NCBI GenBank assembly: GCA_002900535.1
Contig: MUGC01000030.1
Location: 1 to 9,977 of the forward strand
Direction of reading: 5' to 3'
From: Thermoplasmata archaeon M9B1D
Lineage (GTDB): Archaea; Thermoplasmatota; E2; DHVEG-1
DNA: 9,977 nt
Positions within the stretch are counted from its first letter, which is position 1. Every line of letters starts with the position of its first letter. Below are positions 1-6,691 of the stretch, piece by piece. The notes under the pieces are model-generated. The model saw nothing but the letters and a program-made list of their open reading frames with translations, did no database searches and was not told the origin of the DNA. The position numbers were made by a program, and so were the translations under genes.

Positions 1-149
1 TTTATAATTATAGGTTCTTTGCCAGGTTCACAAAAAATCATACCACCAATATGTGACTTTTCCCCACCTCCAAGGATATAGATCAAATCATCGTCAAGCT
101 CTTTTCTTTCTAAAAAAACCTTGTATTTTCCCTTACCTGAGATAATCAT
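1..149 (-). CDS. LpdD-like prenyl-FMN chaperone/UbiD-associated protein, N-terminal part (runs off left edge)
   Basis: An ATG at 149 opens a frame that stays open to the window edge, giving 49 residues. It overlaps the last 17 bases of the upstream UbiD gene, so translational coupling is likely. The visible protein has a Gly-rich turn followed by His-Ile-Gly (GGGEKSHIG, residues 27-35). From memory this resembles the GG-x-x-x-HIG signature of LpdD, the small third gene of gallate decarboxylase operons (UbiX, UbiD, LpdD), which has been described as a prenylated-flavin chaperone. Position directly after a UbiD gene supports that reading. The role would be delivery or maturation of prenyl-FMN for the neighbouring decarboxylase. 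The C-terminal part is missing, so length and family cannot be confirmed; the family name rests on a short motif plus context. The coding frame itself is well supported by the overlap and lack of stops. Confidence 0.6.
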   Translation of the reverse strand, partial: MIISGKGKYKVFLERKELDDDLIYILGGGEKSHIGGMIFCEPGKEPIII

Positions 150-1443
150 CCAAATCAACTTTTTTGTATTTTACAATTTCATACTTTTTCTTGTCAACAT
201 CAAAAGGAATTGTTGCATCAATGCCAACCTTACATGTAAGAGCTTTTTTACCAGGCTCCTGTTTTGCAGTAGGATCAAGACTACTACCAGGTTGATCAGG
301 TTTAACAACTAGGTTTTTATCTCCCTGAAAACGAGTAGCTATTGCCCATTCAACAGCATTAGAATTATAGATATCTACATCCTCATCAATTATTACCACA
401 TGTTTCATACTTTTATGTCCATTGAATGCAGCTTCAATTGCTTTTTTACCGTCATCAGGGTTTTTCTTTTTAATCTGAACTATTCCATGTAGCCAGCTTC
501 CACCACCCATTGTAACAAGTACATTTTTACACTCACAGACTTTTGAAACCTCATCATAAATAGTTGGCTCTTTCGGCATACCCATGAGAATTTTATGCTC
601 AAAACGACCGGGGATAAGTGCCTGATACATTGCATCTTTCCTATGGGTTATACAATCAACAACAAAAACAGGCTCTCGACGTTCAAAATCCCGAGTTTCT
701 GTCAAATCTACAAATGGTCCTTCGCGATCTAAATCCCTTGTAAGACGTCCTTCAATTACAAACTCAGATTCTTCAGGGACTTCCAAATCCTTTGTAACAC
801 ATTTTACAAGTTTGGTTTCATCAAGTGCATTAGCAATTGCGAACTCATCAACTCCAGAGGGCGGACCTAGAGACGCAGCAACCATTACAGCAACTGAGTT
901 TCCAATGCAAACAGCCATTTCTAAATCGCCTTTAATTTTATCATATGTTGTACGAGTTTGCCTTTTAGGAATCAATCGGGCTGTAAACTTGTTTTTACCA
1001 ATCTGCATTAAACGATGATAAGAAACATTTCTACCGGTGTCAGGGTCTTTAATAGTTGCTACGGTAGCAGATCCATACCTACCACCATCGCCATCAAGAT
1101 GAAATAATAAAGGAAGTTTTGATAAATCAGGGTTTTTGATAATGACCTCTTGGCAGGGTGCAATATCTACGATTTCTGGTTTTTTAGGTTTTCTAAGTGC
1201 ATCAACTAGTTTAAACAAGAGCTTGTTTTTTGTTGTGCCAAGACCTTCTGCAATTATATCTCTACTACTAGTAATTCCTGCAAAAATGGGAAAAGGATAT
1301 CCTTCCACATTTTCAAAAATAACAGGCTGCTCATCTAAAGAATAAATAATATTTGCAATTTCTTTTTTGACACTAACTTCTTTTTTAACACGAATTAGTT
1401 TTTTTTCTTCTTCAAGTTTCTGAAGAAAAGGCCGAAGTTTCAT
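133..1443 (-). CDS. UbiD-family decarboxylase, probable anhydromevalonate phosphate decarboxylase
   Basis: A 436-residue UbiD-family enzyme, which uses prenylated FMN for reversible decarboxylation. The active-site pattern is visible: N139 and R144 in the NVSYHR segment match the Asn and catalytic Arg of the family with the same 5-residue spacing, and E241/D246 in EGPFVD match the paired acidic residues (the second Glu is Asp here). The C-terminal DEDVDIYN segment (353-360) is also typical. By ungapped count from N139, the metal-binding His of fungal/bacterial enzymes falls near residue 162, where there is RQT and no His. The protein is shorter than E. coli UbiD (about 497). Lying 16 bp behind mevalonate kinase, it most likely decarboxylates trans-anhydromevalonate 5-phosphate to isopentenyl phosphate in the archaeal mevalonate pathway; that substrate is inferred from context and family knowledge. 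An aromatic-acid decarboxylase is the alternative. Start is ATG with a GGAGGT site 5 bases upstream. Confidence 0.88.
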   Translation of the reverse strand: MKLRPFLQKLEEEKKLIRVKKEVSVKKEIANIIYSLDEQPVIFENVEGYPFPIFAGITSSRDIIAEGLGTTKNKLLFKLVDALRKPKKPEIVDIAPCQEVIIKNPDLSKLPLLFHLDGDGGRYGSATVATIKDPDTGRNVSYHRLMQIGKNKFTARLIPKRQTRTTYDKIKGDLEMAVCIGNSVAVMVAASLGPPSGVDEFAIANALDETKLVKCVTKDLEVPEESEFVIEGRLTRDLDREGPFVDLTETRDFERREPVFVVDCITHRKDAMYQALIPGRFEHKILMGMPKEPTIYDEVSKVCECKNVLVTMGGGSWLHGIVQIKKKNPDDGKKAIEAAFNGHKSMKHVVIIDEDVDIYNSNAVEWAIATRFQGDKNLVVKPDQPGSSLDPTAKQEPGKKALTCKVGIDATIPFDVDKKKYEIVKYKKVDLDDYLR

Positions 1444-1448
1444 AAAAA

Positions 1449-1454
1449 ACCTCC
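1449..1454 (-). promoter_or_regulatory. Strong Shine-Dalgarno site for the UbiD-family gene
   Basis: The minus strand reads GGAGGT, five bases before the ATG at 1443, inside the 16-bp gap after the mevalonate kinase stop. It fixes the start of the decarboxylase gene and shows that internal genes of this operon rely on SD-directed initiation. Confidence 0.8.
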
Positions 1455-1459
1455 ATTAA

Positions 1460-2407
1460 TTACTCGCCACTTCTTCTAACACCGATAACAGTTTTTAAAG
1501 TCTGAAAACCTTCTTTTTCAATTGCGTTGGCTACATTATCCTGTAGATCTCGATCAGGTGTTAGTGCTATTATGTTACCGCCAAGGCCACCACCTGTTAG
1601 CTTTGCACCAAAAGCTCCATGGTCACGAGCAAGTTTTACTAAAAAATCAAGTTCACGGCTTGATACTTCAATTTGTTGTAGAAGTTTGTGATTTTCATTC
1701 ATAAGTTTTCCAAGCTCTTGGTAGTCTTCATCTTGAAGTGCATCTTTTGCAAGATATGCGATGTTTTCAGCACGGTCAAAGATTTCTTTATATTTTTCTG
1801 GGTTTTTTTCTTTACGTTCTTTTACACCTGCAACAGCAGCTGTTGTGTTTGCAACTTTACCAGTATTTCCTATTACTATTTCAACAGGTGTTTGCAACTC
1901 TATTTTATCCATTACGTCGTTTTCGCCTTTTTCAAACCAGATAAGGCCTCCAAAAGTTGATGCTGTATTATCAATTCCTGAAGGATTTCCATGGTATCCT
2001 TTTTCACCTTCATATGCGATTATATTGATTTCATCATTAGAAAGATCGAGATTGTAGTGCTGTGAAAGTGCTCTTGCAATAGCAACACAACTTGCAGCAC
2101 TTGCGCCTATTCCACTTGCAGCATATAAGTTTCCTTCAAGTGTTATTTGAATTCCTTTTTTGGATAGGTCAATGTTTAACTTTTTCAACATTAGGTTAAT
2201 TGATTCCTTCTGTTGATTGATTTTTTCTTCTTTGTAGTTTGGTGTTGCCTTACGGTTGTCAATAATTTTCCAACCAGGTTTATCTGCAGCGTCTAATTTT
2301 GCAATAGTATATTTTCCTATTGCAGAAACTATTGCTGGTATGCCATATACCACAAAATGTTCATTAAAAACAATAGCTTTTCCAAAACCTATGCCCTCGC
2401 CCGACAT
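1460..2407 (-). CDS. mvk: Mevalonate kinase (GHMP kinase family)
   Basis: Phosphorylates mevalonate at the 5-hydroxyl with ATP, the entry to isoprenoid and archaeal lipid synthesis. Counting from the ATG, three GHMP motifs are seen: GKAIVFNEHFVVYG (residues 9-22), the ATP-binding loop ASGIGASAAS (97-106) and the C-terminal KLTGGGLGG (269-277). The catalytic acidic pair sits in EGEKGYHGNPSGID (134-147; Glu134 and Asp146). Length of 315 is normal for archaeal enzymes. Motif 1 is unusual in reading Asn-Glu-His where Gly-Glu-His is the rule. Start choice: the frame also allows a GTG at 2416, but the ATG at 2407 has GTGAT just upstream (part of the archaeal GGTGAT site) and leaves a normal short N-terminus. 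It is the first gene of a leftward operon with the UbiD-family gene; its promoter should lie in the divergent spacer 2417-2585. Confidence 0.93.
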   Translation of the reverse strand: MSGEGIGFGKAIVFNEHFVVYGIPAIVSAIGKYTIAKLDAADKPGWKIIDNRKATPNYKEEKINQQKESINLMLKKLNIDLSKKGIQITLEGNLYAASGIGASAASCVAIARALSQHYNLDLSNDEINIIAYEGEKGYHGNPSGIDNTASTFGGLIWFEKGENDVMDKIELQTPVEIVIGNTGKVANTTAAVAGVKERKEKNPEKYKEIFDRAENIAYLAKDALQDEDYQELGKLMNENHKLLQQIEVSSRELDFLVKLARDHGAFGAKLTGGGLGGNIIALTPDRDLQDNVANAIEKEGFQTLKTVIGVRRSGE

Positions 2408-2475
2408 ATCAATCACATAATGTTTCCATAGTTCTTACACTTTTTCCTCGAAAATCATTTTTTTGATGCAATACA

Positions 2476-2493
2476 TTAATAAGTATATCTTTT
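2476..2493 (-). promoter_or_regulatory. Candidate TATA-type promoter for the mevalonate kinase operon
   Basis: The minus strand reads AAAAGATATACTTATTAA, a purine-rich BRE-like start followed by an AT-rich TATA-like box. Its centre lies about 77 bases upstream of the ATG at 2407, so a start site about 25 bases downstream would leave a leader of roughly 50 bases. The core ATATACTT recurs before the gene at 4409. In such AT-rich DNA chance matches are common. Confidence 0.4.
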
Positions 2494-2524
2494 TTATGAT
2501 TATGGTTTCTATCTTTTGTTTTAG

Positions 2525-2540
2525 AAACTTATTTAACATT
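2525..2540 (+). promoter_or_regulatory. Candidate TATA-type promoter for the SAM-binding protein at 2586
   Basis: AAACTTATTTAACATT on the plus strand is TATA-like and lies about 50-60 bases before the ATG at 2586, leaving room for a leader of about 30 bases. Purine-rich AAGGGTAG at 2568-2575 could be a weak ribosome binding site. Together with the element at 2476-2493 it makes the 169-base spacer a divergent promoter region; nothing else is seen there. Confidence 0.3.
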
Positions 2541-2585
2541 TGTTAATATATTAATTTTTTAAGAAGAAAGGGTAGAAGAAGAATA

Positions 2586-3215
2586 ATGAAACGTGGTACC
2601 AATCTGAAATCAAAAAAATATAGATACAATTTTCTGGATATTTTCGTAATTAAAAAAACTAATCTTTTTTGGAAAGTAGTTGATTATTTATCTTTCAAAT
2701 TAGAAAAACTTGGCAATTTATATGAAAAAGTATTTTCGAAGAATTATGTTAGAGAATCGAAAATATTTGATATATCTGAATCTAAAAACATACTTCACAT
2801 TGGATGCGGTGCATATCCTATTACAACAATTACTCTTGCAAAGTTTAACGGTGGAAATATAGTTGGAATTGATAAAAATCAGAAAGCAGTAGAAAAAGCC
2901 GATTATATAATTCGTAAAAAAGGATTTATCGATAGGGTTAAAATCGAAAAAGGAAATGGAGAATCCTATCCTGTTGATAAATTTGATGCGATTATAGTTA
3001 GTAGTTGCTCCATTCCAAAATTAAAAATTCTTGAACACTTGTTTAACTCTGCAAAATCAGATTGTAAAATTATTATTAGAGAGAGTGTTGGGCCAGGTAA
3101 ACTTGTATCAACATATATTGATGCTTATGATGGTAGTATTAGTTTTATTAAGAAAATTCATAATTATACTTTTCCAACTTTCCACTGGGATTCATTTTAT
3201 CTTTTAAAAAAATAA
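2586..3215 (+). CDS. SAM-dependent methyltransferase-fold protein, nicotianamine synthase-like motif I (copy 1)
   Basis: A 209-residue soluble protein with a class I SAM-binding fold. Residues 1-60 are basic and probably helical. Motif I is ILHIGCGAYP (69-78), followed by a beta strand ending in Gly-Ile-Asp (94-96), whose Asp would bind the SAM ribose, and a later acidic strand FDAIIVSS (133-140). Motif I lacks the usual D-x-G-x-G and instead has I-G-x-G-x-x-P, a form I associate with nicotianamine synthase-like proteins, which use SAM as an aminobutyrate donor. At about 200 residues it is shorter than those enzymes, so a small-molecule methyltransferase is equally possible. It is paralogous to the product of 4409-5011 (shared IG-x-G-x-x-P, GID and K-AV segments). 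The gene starts at ATG, has its own likely promoter, and ends 7 bp from the convergent flippase-like gene. Substrate unknown. Confidence 0.75.
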   Translation: MKRGTNLKSKKYRYNFLDIFVIKKTNLFWKVVDYLSFKLEKLGNLYEKVFSKNYVRESKIFDISESKNILHIGCGAYPITTITLAKFNGGNIVGIDKNQKAVEKADYIIRKKGFIDRVKIEKGNGESYPVDKFDAIIVSSCSIPKLKILEHLFNSAKSDCKIIIRESVGPGKLVSTYIDAYDGSISFIKKIHNYTFPTFHWDSFYLLKK

Positions 3216-3222
3216 AACTTGT

Positions 3223-4197
3223 TTAGCTATTTATAAAGATTTTATATGATTTATCACGGGTTTCAGTTAAAGATAATAAAAACCCGATAAATCCTGTTAA
3301 TACATCAGTAATAATGAATCCCATCAAAGATACAACGAGAATATCTGAACCGTCAATTTCTGGATACATAAATGTAAAAAGTCCAACGGCTGTTAAATCT
3401 CTAATTCCAAGACCTGCAAATGTAATCGGTGTAAAACCTACGAAGTTAGCTATTGGAAATAAAAATAAAAAAATAGTAAAAGGAATTGGAAGACCTAGTG
3501 CTATTACAAAAATATATTCCTGTGAAAATATTATAACCCAGGTTATTGCACCTATTAAAAACGGTACAATCAGACTTTTAAATGTTGGAAAATCTTTATA
3601 AAATGTTGCTATAAAATCGTGGAAGTGATACTTTAGTTTTTTTGGTATAAAGATTTTGATTAGTTTTGAAAAAGTTTTTTCCCCTCTTTGTTTTTTAGTA
3701 AAATATATTATTAATACGCCTAGTATTATCATATAAAGCATAGCAAAGTATAGAACTAATGGTTGGTTTTTTTCAATCACTATTATTATTGCACCTACTA
3801 TTATCATGACCTGTAGTGAAATTGAGCGTAGTATTACCTCAATAAATACATTTACAAAAAGTTTACCATAAGGCTCTCCTGTTTTTTCTTTCATGTACGG
3901 TGCTCGCATCATTTGGCCAAAGTAACCTGGCGTAAAGCTTCCATAAAAGTATCCAATTAGAAATATTTTTAGTGATTCCCAAAAACTAAGTTTTATTTTT
4001 TGTTCTTTTTGTATTATTCTCCATGCATAATTTCTTATTAATATTCTTGGAAAAATTAGTGATATTGAGAGTATTATGTAAATAGGATGAATTTTAAGAA
4101 AAGCATTTATTATATCTTCTAAGCCTAGTTTATACACTAAAAAAATGAGGATTATTAGCCCTATTAGTGGTAAGAATTTTTTTGCAGTTTTGAACAA
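3223..4197 (-). CDS. Flippase-like integral membrane protein (LPG synthase TM / UPF0104 family), copy 1
   Basis: A 324-residue protein with about eight hydrophobic spans (near residues 9-24, 39-55, 74-90, 113-140, 147-166, 209-235, 240-260, 285-310). The family's conserved loop GYFYGSFTPGYFGQMMR (82-98) and the late AGLGIRD (261-267) are characteristic of the transmembrane domain of lysylphosphatidylglycerol synthases and of the archaeal AglD-like proteins. Members are thought to move or modify lipid-linked substrates, but most, including this one, have no proven substrate. The soluble LPG-synthase domain is absent. Start: the only reasonable initiator is TTG at 4197; upstream the frame meets a stop at 4219-4221 with no ATG or GTG, and the next GTG lies inside the first membrane span. 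The paralogue at 5043 starts at the equivalent place. The gene converges on the SAM-binding protein gene and diverges from the next pair. Confidence 0.85.
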   Translation of the reverse strand: MFKTAKKFLPLIGLIILIFLVYKLGLEDIINAFLKIHPIYIILSISLIFPRILIRNYAWRIIQKEQKIKLSFWESLKIFLIGYFYGSFTPGYFGQMMRAPYMKEKTGEPYGKLFVNVFIEVILRSISLQVMIIVGAIIIVIEKNQPLVLYFAMLYMIILGVLIIYFTKKQRGEKTFSKLIKIFIPKKLKYHFHDFIATFYKDFPTFKSLIVPFLIGAITWVIIFSQEYIFVIALGLPIPFTIFLFLFPIANFVGFTPITFAGLGIRDLTAVGLFTFMYPEIDGSDILVVSLMGFIITDVLTGFIGFLLSLTETRDKSYKIFINS

Positions 4198-4287
4198 ATG
4201 TTTATTTACGATATTTTTTAGTAACTCATACTATTTTTTATTTTTATTGAAATAAATAAGAAAATAATTCTTCAAATGAGTATAACT

Positions 4288-4301
4288 AGCTATTTAAAAA
4301 A
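4288..4301 (-). promoter_or_regulatory. Candidate TATA element for the flippase-like gene
   Basis: The minus strand reads TTTTTTAAATAGCT, about 90-100 bases upstream of the TTG start at 4197. Thirteen of these bases recur exactly at 6632-6644 before the transglutaminase-like gene, which raises the chance that it is a real core promoter. The implied leader of 65-75 bases is long for an archaeon. The rest of the 211-base divergent spacer holds only AT-rich sequence and the element at 4342-4356. Confidence 0.35.
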
Positions 4302-4341
4302 TTCTCAAAAAAAAGTAGAAAGATTATTTAAAATTTTTATG

Positions 4342-4356
4342 TATATACTTTTAATA
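4342..4356 (+). promoter_or_regulatory. Candidate TATA-type promoter for the gene at 4409
   Basis: TATATACTTTTAATA on the plus strand, about 55-65 bases before the start codon. It shares ATATACTT with the minus-strand element before mevalonate kinase. A second AT-rich candidate, ATTATTTAAAATTTTT, lies just upstream at 4323-4338, so the exact element is uncertain. Confidence 0.35.
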
Positions 4357-4408
4357 ATCAAGATAATATTAAAATTATTTCGTTTGTAAAAAATAAGCTT
4401 AAAGTGAA

Positions 4409-5011
4409 ATGATGAAAGATAATAAATATAATAAATTTTTAACTTTTTTAACAAATTGCCGGAGAGTTCTTTCTTGCTATTTGTATCAATTTTTTGAACT
4501 ATTAGCAGTTAAAAATTATTTTTTTAATCGTGTTTTGACACAAATAAGAAGAATATATTATGTTAAAGCTGTAAAAATTGTAGATGTTAAATCAACAGAT
4601 AAAGTTTTGTTCATTGGTTCAGGTATTCTTCCATCTCAATGTATTATAATTGCAGAAGAAACTGGTGCAAATGTTTTAGGAATCGACAACTCAAAAAAAG
4701 CTGTCGATCTCTCAATTAAATATATCGACAAAATTGGGCTCTCAGATAAGGTTTATATTAAACACGGAGATGGCGCAAAAATTCCTGCGAAGGATTTCGA
4801 TGCTGTATTTATTGCAATTAATGTTTGGCCAATCAATAATATTTTAAATAACCTTGCAAAAAATTTGAAAAAAGATGCAAGGATTTTATACAAAAGTTAT
4901 AATGATGATATCTCTCAAATTTTAGAAAATGAAAATTTAAATAATGTTTTTGAAGTCAAAGATAAAATTGTTAATCCATTATCACAATCAAATTTACTAA
5001 TTAAAAAATAA
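4409..5011 (+). CDS. SAM-dependent methyltransferase-fold protein, nicotianamine synthase-like motif I (copy 2)
   Basis: A 200-residue paralogue of the protein at 2586-3215. After a helical N-terminal region of about 60 residues it has motif I VLFIGSGILP (66-75), the acidic end of strand 2 in Gly-Ile-Asp (91-93), and FDAVFIAINVWP (130-141) at strand 4. The IGSG-x-LP form is even closer to what I recall from nicotianamine synthases than copy 1, but the protein lacks their usual length, so function is unassigned: SAM-dependent alkyl or aminobutyrate transfer to an unknown acceptor. Two adjacent ATGs (4409 and 4412) are possible starts; GTGA at 4404-4407 is better spaced for the second. The flippase-like fusion gene follows 31 bases after the stop on the same strand, so the two are probably co-transcribed. 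Confidence 0.75.
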   Translation: MMKDNKYNKFLTFLTNCRRVLSCYLYQFFELLAVKNYFFNRVLTQIRRIYYVKAVKIVDVKSTDKVLFIGSGILPSQCIIIAEETGANVLGIDNSKKAVDLSIKYIDKIGLSDKVYIKHGDGAKIPAKDFDAVFIAINVWPINNILNNLAKNLKKDARILYKSYNDDISQILENENLNNVFEVKDKIVNPLSQSNLLIKK

Positions 5012-5042
5012 TAAATACTTTTTTTGATTAAGCCTATTGACT

Positions 5043-6623
5043 ATGAACATTAAAAAGCTGCTTCCATTGCTTGGTATCATACTCCTTGTGCTTATTCTTG
5101 TTTTCTTTGTCGATTTCAATAAAATTTTTGCTATTTTTTTAAAAATAAATCCGTTATATACATTTGTTTGTTTTTTTGCACTTGTACCTCTTGTTATACT
5201 TGCAAATATTGAGTGGCAGATCCTTCTAAGAAAACAAAAGATACACGTAAGTTTTTGGTATTCCATTAAAAATTTTTTCATTGGTTATTTTTATGGTTTT
5301 ATAACACCAGGTGCAGTTGGTGCATATACAAGGTCCTTGTATTTACAAGAAAAAAGCAAAGCACCGCTTCCTAAGTGTATTTCAAATATTATAATTTTTA
5401 ACACGATTGATTATCTTGCATTATTACTATTAGGCGCCATTGGTGCTGTTTTTCTCAGTAGTTATTTTCCTTATCTTTTTTACACAATTATTATAGTTAT
5501 AATCTTTGTTATTTCACTTTTTTTGTTTTTTTTTAAAAAAGAAAGATCGAAAATTTTGTTTACAAAAATTATAAAATTTCGCATTTTTGAAATGTTAAAA
5601 TATAGACTTGAAGACTCTATTGATAGCTTTTATGAGGATCTTCCTCGTTTTCGCGATGTTATATTGCCATTTGGAATTTCTTTTTTTGGCTGGGTTTTAA
5701 AATATGTTGAACTATTTTTTATCTCGGCGTTATTTAGTTTCAATGTTCCTTTTTGGAATTTTATTATGATTATAGCTGTTAGCGATGTTATTGCTTCTAT
5801 ACCAATTTCGATTTATGGACTTGGTACTCGTGAAGCATCATTACTACCATTATTTTCAATGTTTGTTCCAACAAATGAACAAATTATTGGCCTTTCTTTA
5901 TTTTGGTTTGTAATAATATGGTTAACACCAAGTATTATAGGTGTTTTTGTAACAATTCATGAAACCAAAAATATCAAAAGTTTTAAACTCGATAAACAAT
6001 CTGCGGAGCATTTTCAAAAGTATATGAAAAAGTATCCTAAACTATACGAGCAACTTGCCGATACTGTTAAAAATAATATTTCTAGAAAAAACAAAACTCC
6101 TTATATTGTTGATCTTGGTGTTGGCCCTGGTCTTTTATCTTTGGAATTATTTAAGAGATTTCCAAATGCAACAATTATTGGGGTTGATCCTTCCATAGAT
6201 ATGCTGATACTTGCGAAGGAAAATATTAAAAATGAAAAATTTGAAACAAGATTAGGTGGTATAAAAAAAATACCTATAACTAATAGTATATCCAATTTAG
6301 TTGTCTGTAGATTTAGTTTAACATATTGGGAAAAACCGAGAAAAGAATTTGCTGAAATAAATAGAATTTTGAAGCCAAAAGGTAAGGTTGTTATGGAATT
6401 TTTAAATAGGGATTTTCCAAAATGGAAACTCTTTTTGATGAAAATTCATATGCATCTGAAATTTGCTGGTTTCGATGTCGTAAAATATCATGTTGACGCA
6501 TATAAAACAGCTTATTCACTTGATTCTGTAAAAATTCTTTTTAAAGATGCTGGATTTAAAATCCTAAACATTGAAGGTAACAGAAAGGATTGGAAGTTTG
6601 TAATTGTTGCTGGAAAACTATAA
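5043..6623 (+). CDS. Fusion of a flippase-like membrane domain with a class I SAM methyltransferase domain
   Basis: A 526-residue two-domain protein. Residues 1-310 are a flippase-like / LPG-synthase-type membrane domain paralogous to the protein at 3223-4197, with about eight spans, the loop GYFYGFITPGAVGAYTR (81-97) and the late YGLGTREAS (258-266). After a charged linker (about 310-350), residues 350-526 are a methyltransferase of the UbiE/Methyltransf_11 type: motif I VDLGVGPG (356-363), ribose-binding Asp382 in GVDPS, and the late motif RILKPKGKVV (441-450). This domain is unlike the two small SAM-binding proteins nearby, which have a different motif I. The frame is continuous, so the fusion is real in this sequence. 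It would place a methyltransferase on the membrane, probably cytosolic, acting on a lipid-linked or amphipathic substrate; that is inference. The frame also allows TTG at 5037, but ATG at 5043 aligns with the paralogue's N-terminus. Confidence 0.85.
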   Translation: MNIKKLLPLLGIILLVLILVFFVDFNKIFAIFLKINPLYTFVCFFALVPLVILANIEWQILLRKQKIHVSFWYSIKNFFIGYFYGFITPGAVGAYTRSLYLQEKSKAPLPKCISNIIIFNTIDYLALLLLGAIGAVFLSSYFPYLFYTIIIVIIFVISLFLFFFKKERSKILFTKIIKFRIFEMLKYRLEDSIDSFYEDLPRFRDVILPFGISFFGWVLKYVELFFISALFSFNVPFWNFIMIIAVSDVIASIPISIYGLGTREASLLPLFSMFVPTNEQIIGLSLFWFVIIWLTPSIIGVFVTIHETKNIKSFKLDKQSAEHFQKYMKKYPKLYEQLADTVKNNISRKNKTPYIVDLGVGPGLLSLELFKRFPNATIIGVDPSIDMLILAKENIKNEKFETRLGGIKKIPITNSISNLVVCRFSLTYWEKPRKEFAEINRILKPKGKVVMEFLNRDFPKWKLFLMKIHMHLKFAGFDVVKYHVDAYKTAYSLDSVKILFKDAGFKILNIEGNRKDWKFVIVAGKL

Positions 6624-6631
6624 GCATAACA

Positions 6632-6644
6632 TTTTTAAATAGCT
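6632..6644 (+). promoter_or_regulatory. Candidate TATA element for the transglutaminase-like gene
   Basis: TTTTTAAATAGCT, identical over 13 bases to the minus-strand element at 4288-4301. It is centred about 54 bases before the ATG at 6692, which would give a leader near 30 bases, a normal geometry for archaea. It lies just past the stop of the preceding gene, within a 68-base spacer that otherwise is AT-rich with no clear structure. Confidence 0.45.
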
Positions 6645-6691
6645 TATATTATATATTATAATATTAATATAATTGTGGATGGCTAAAGTTT

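Noticed and set aside
1688..1960. Open frames on the plus strand over the mevalonate kinase gene (also around 121-312, 812-1018, 1136-1345)
   Set aside because: They lie antisense to clearly conserved genes, are rich in Phe/Cys/Leu runs typical of reversed codons, and lack a recognisable family or start signal.
3221..3238. AT-rich sequence similar to the TTTTTAAATAGCT promoter element near the end of the flippase-like gene
   Set aside because: It encodes the last residues of that protein and points into a convergent gene, so a promoter there would have no target.
3314..3601. Plus-strand frame opposite the flippase-like gene
   Set aside because: It is antisense to well-conserved membrane protein motifs and resembles no family.
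5019..5025. Run of seven T after the second SAM-binding gene as a terminator
   Set aside because: T runs are common at this base composition, and the next gene begins 31 bases after the stop in the same direction, so co-transcription is more likely.
4997..5281. Minus-strand frame over the start of the fusion gene
   Set aside because: It is a shadow of the first membrane spans on the other strand with no start signal or family match.
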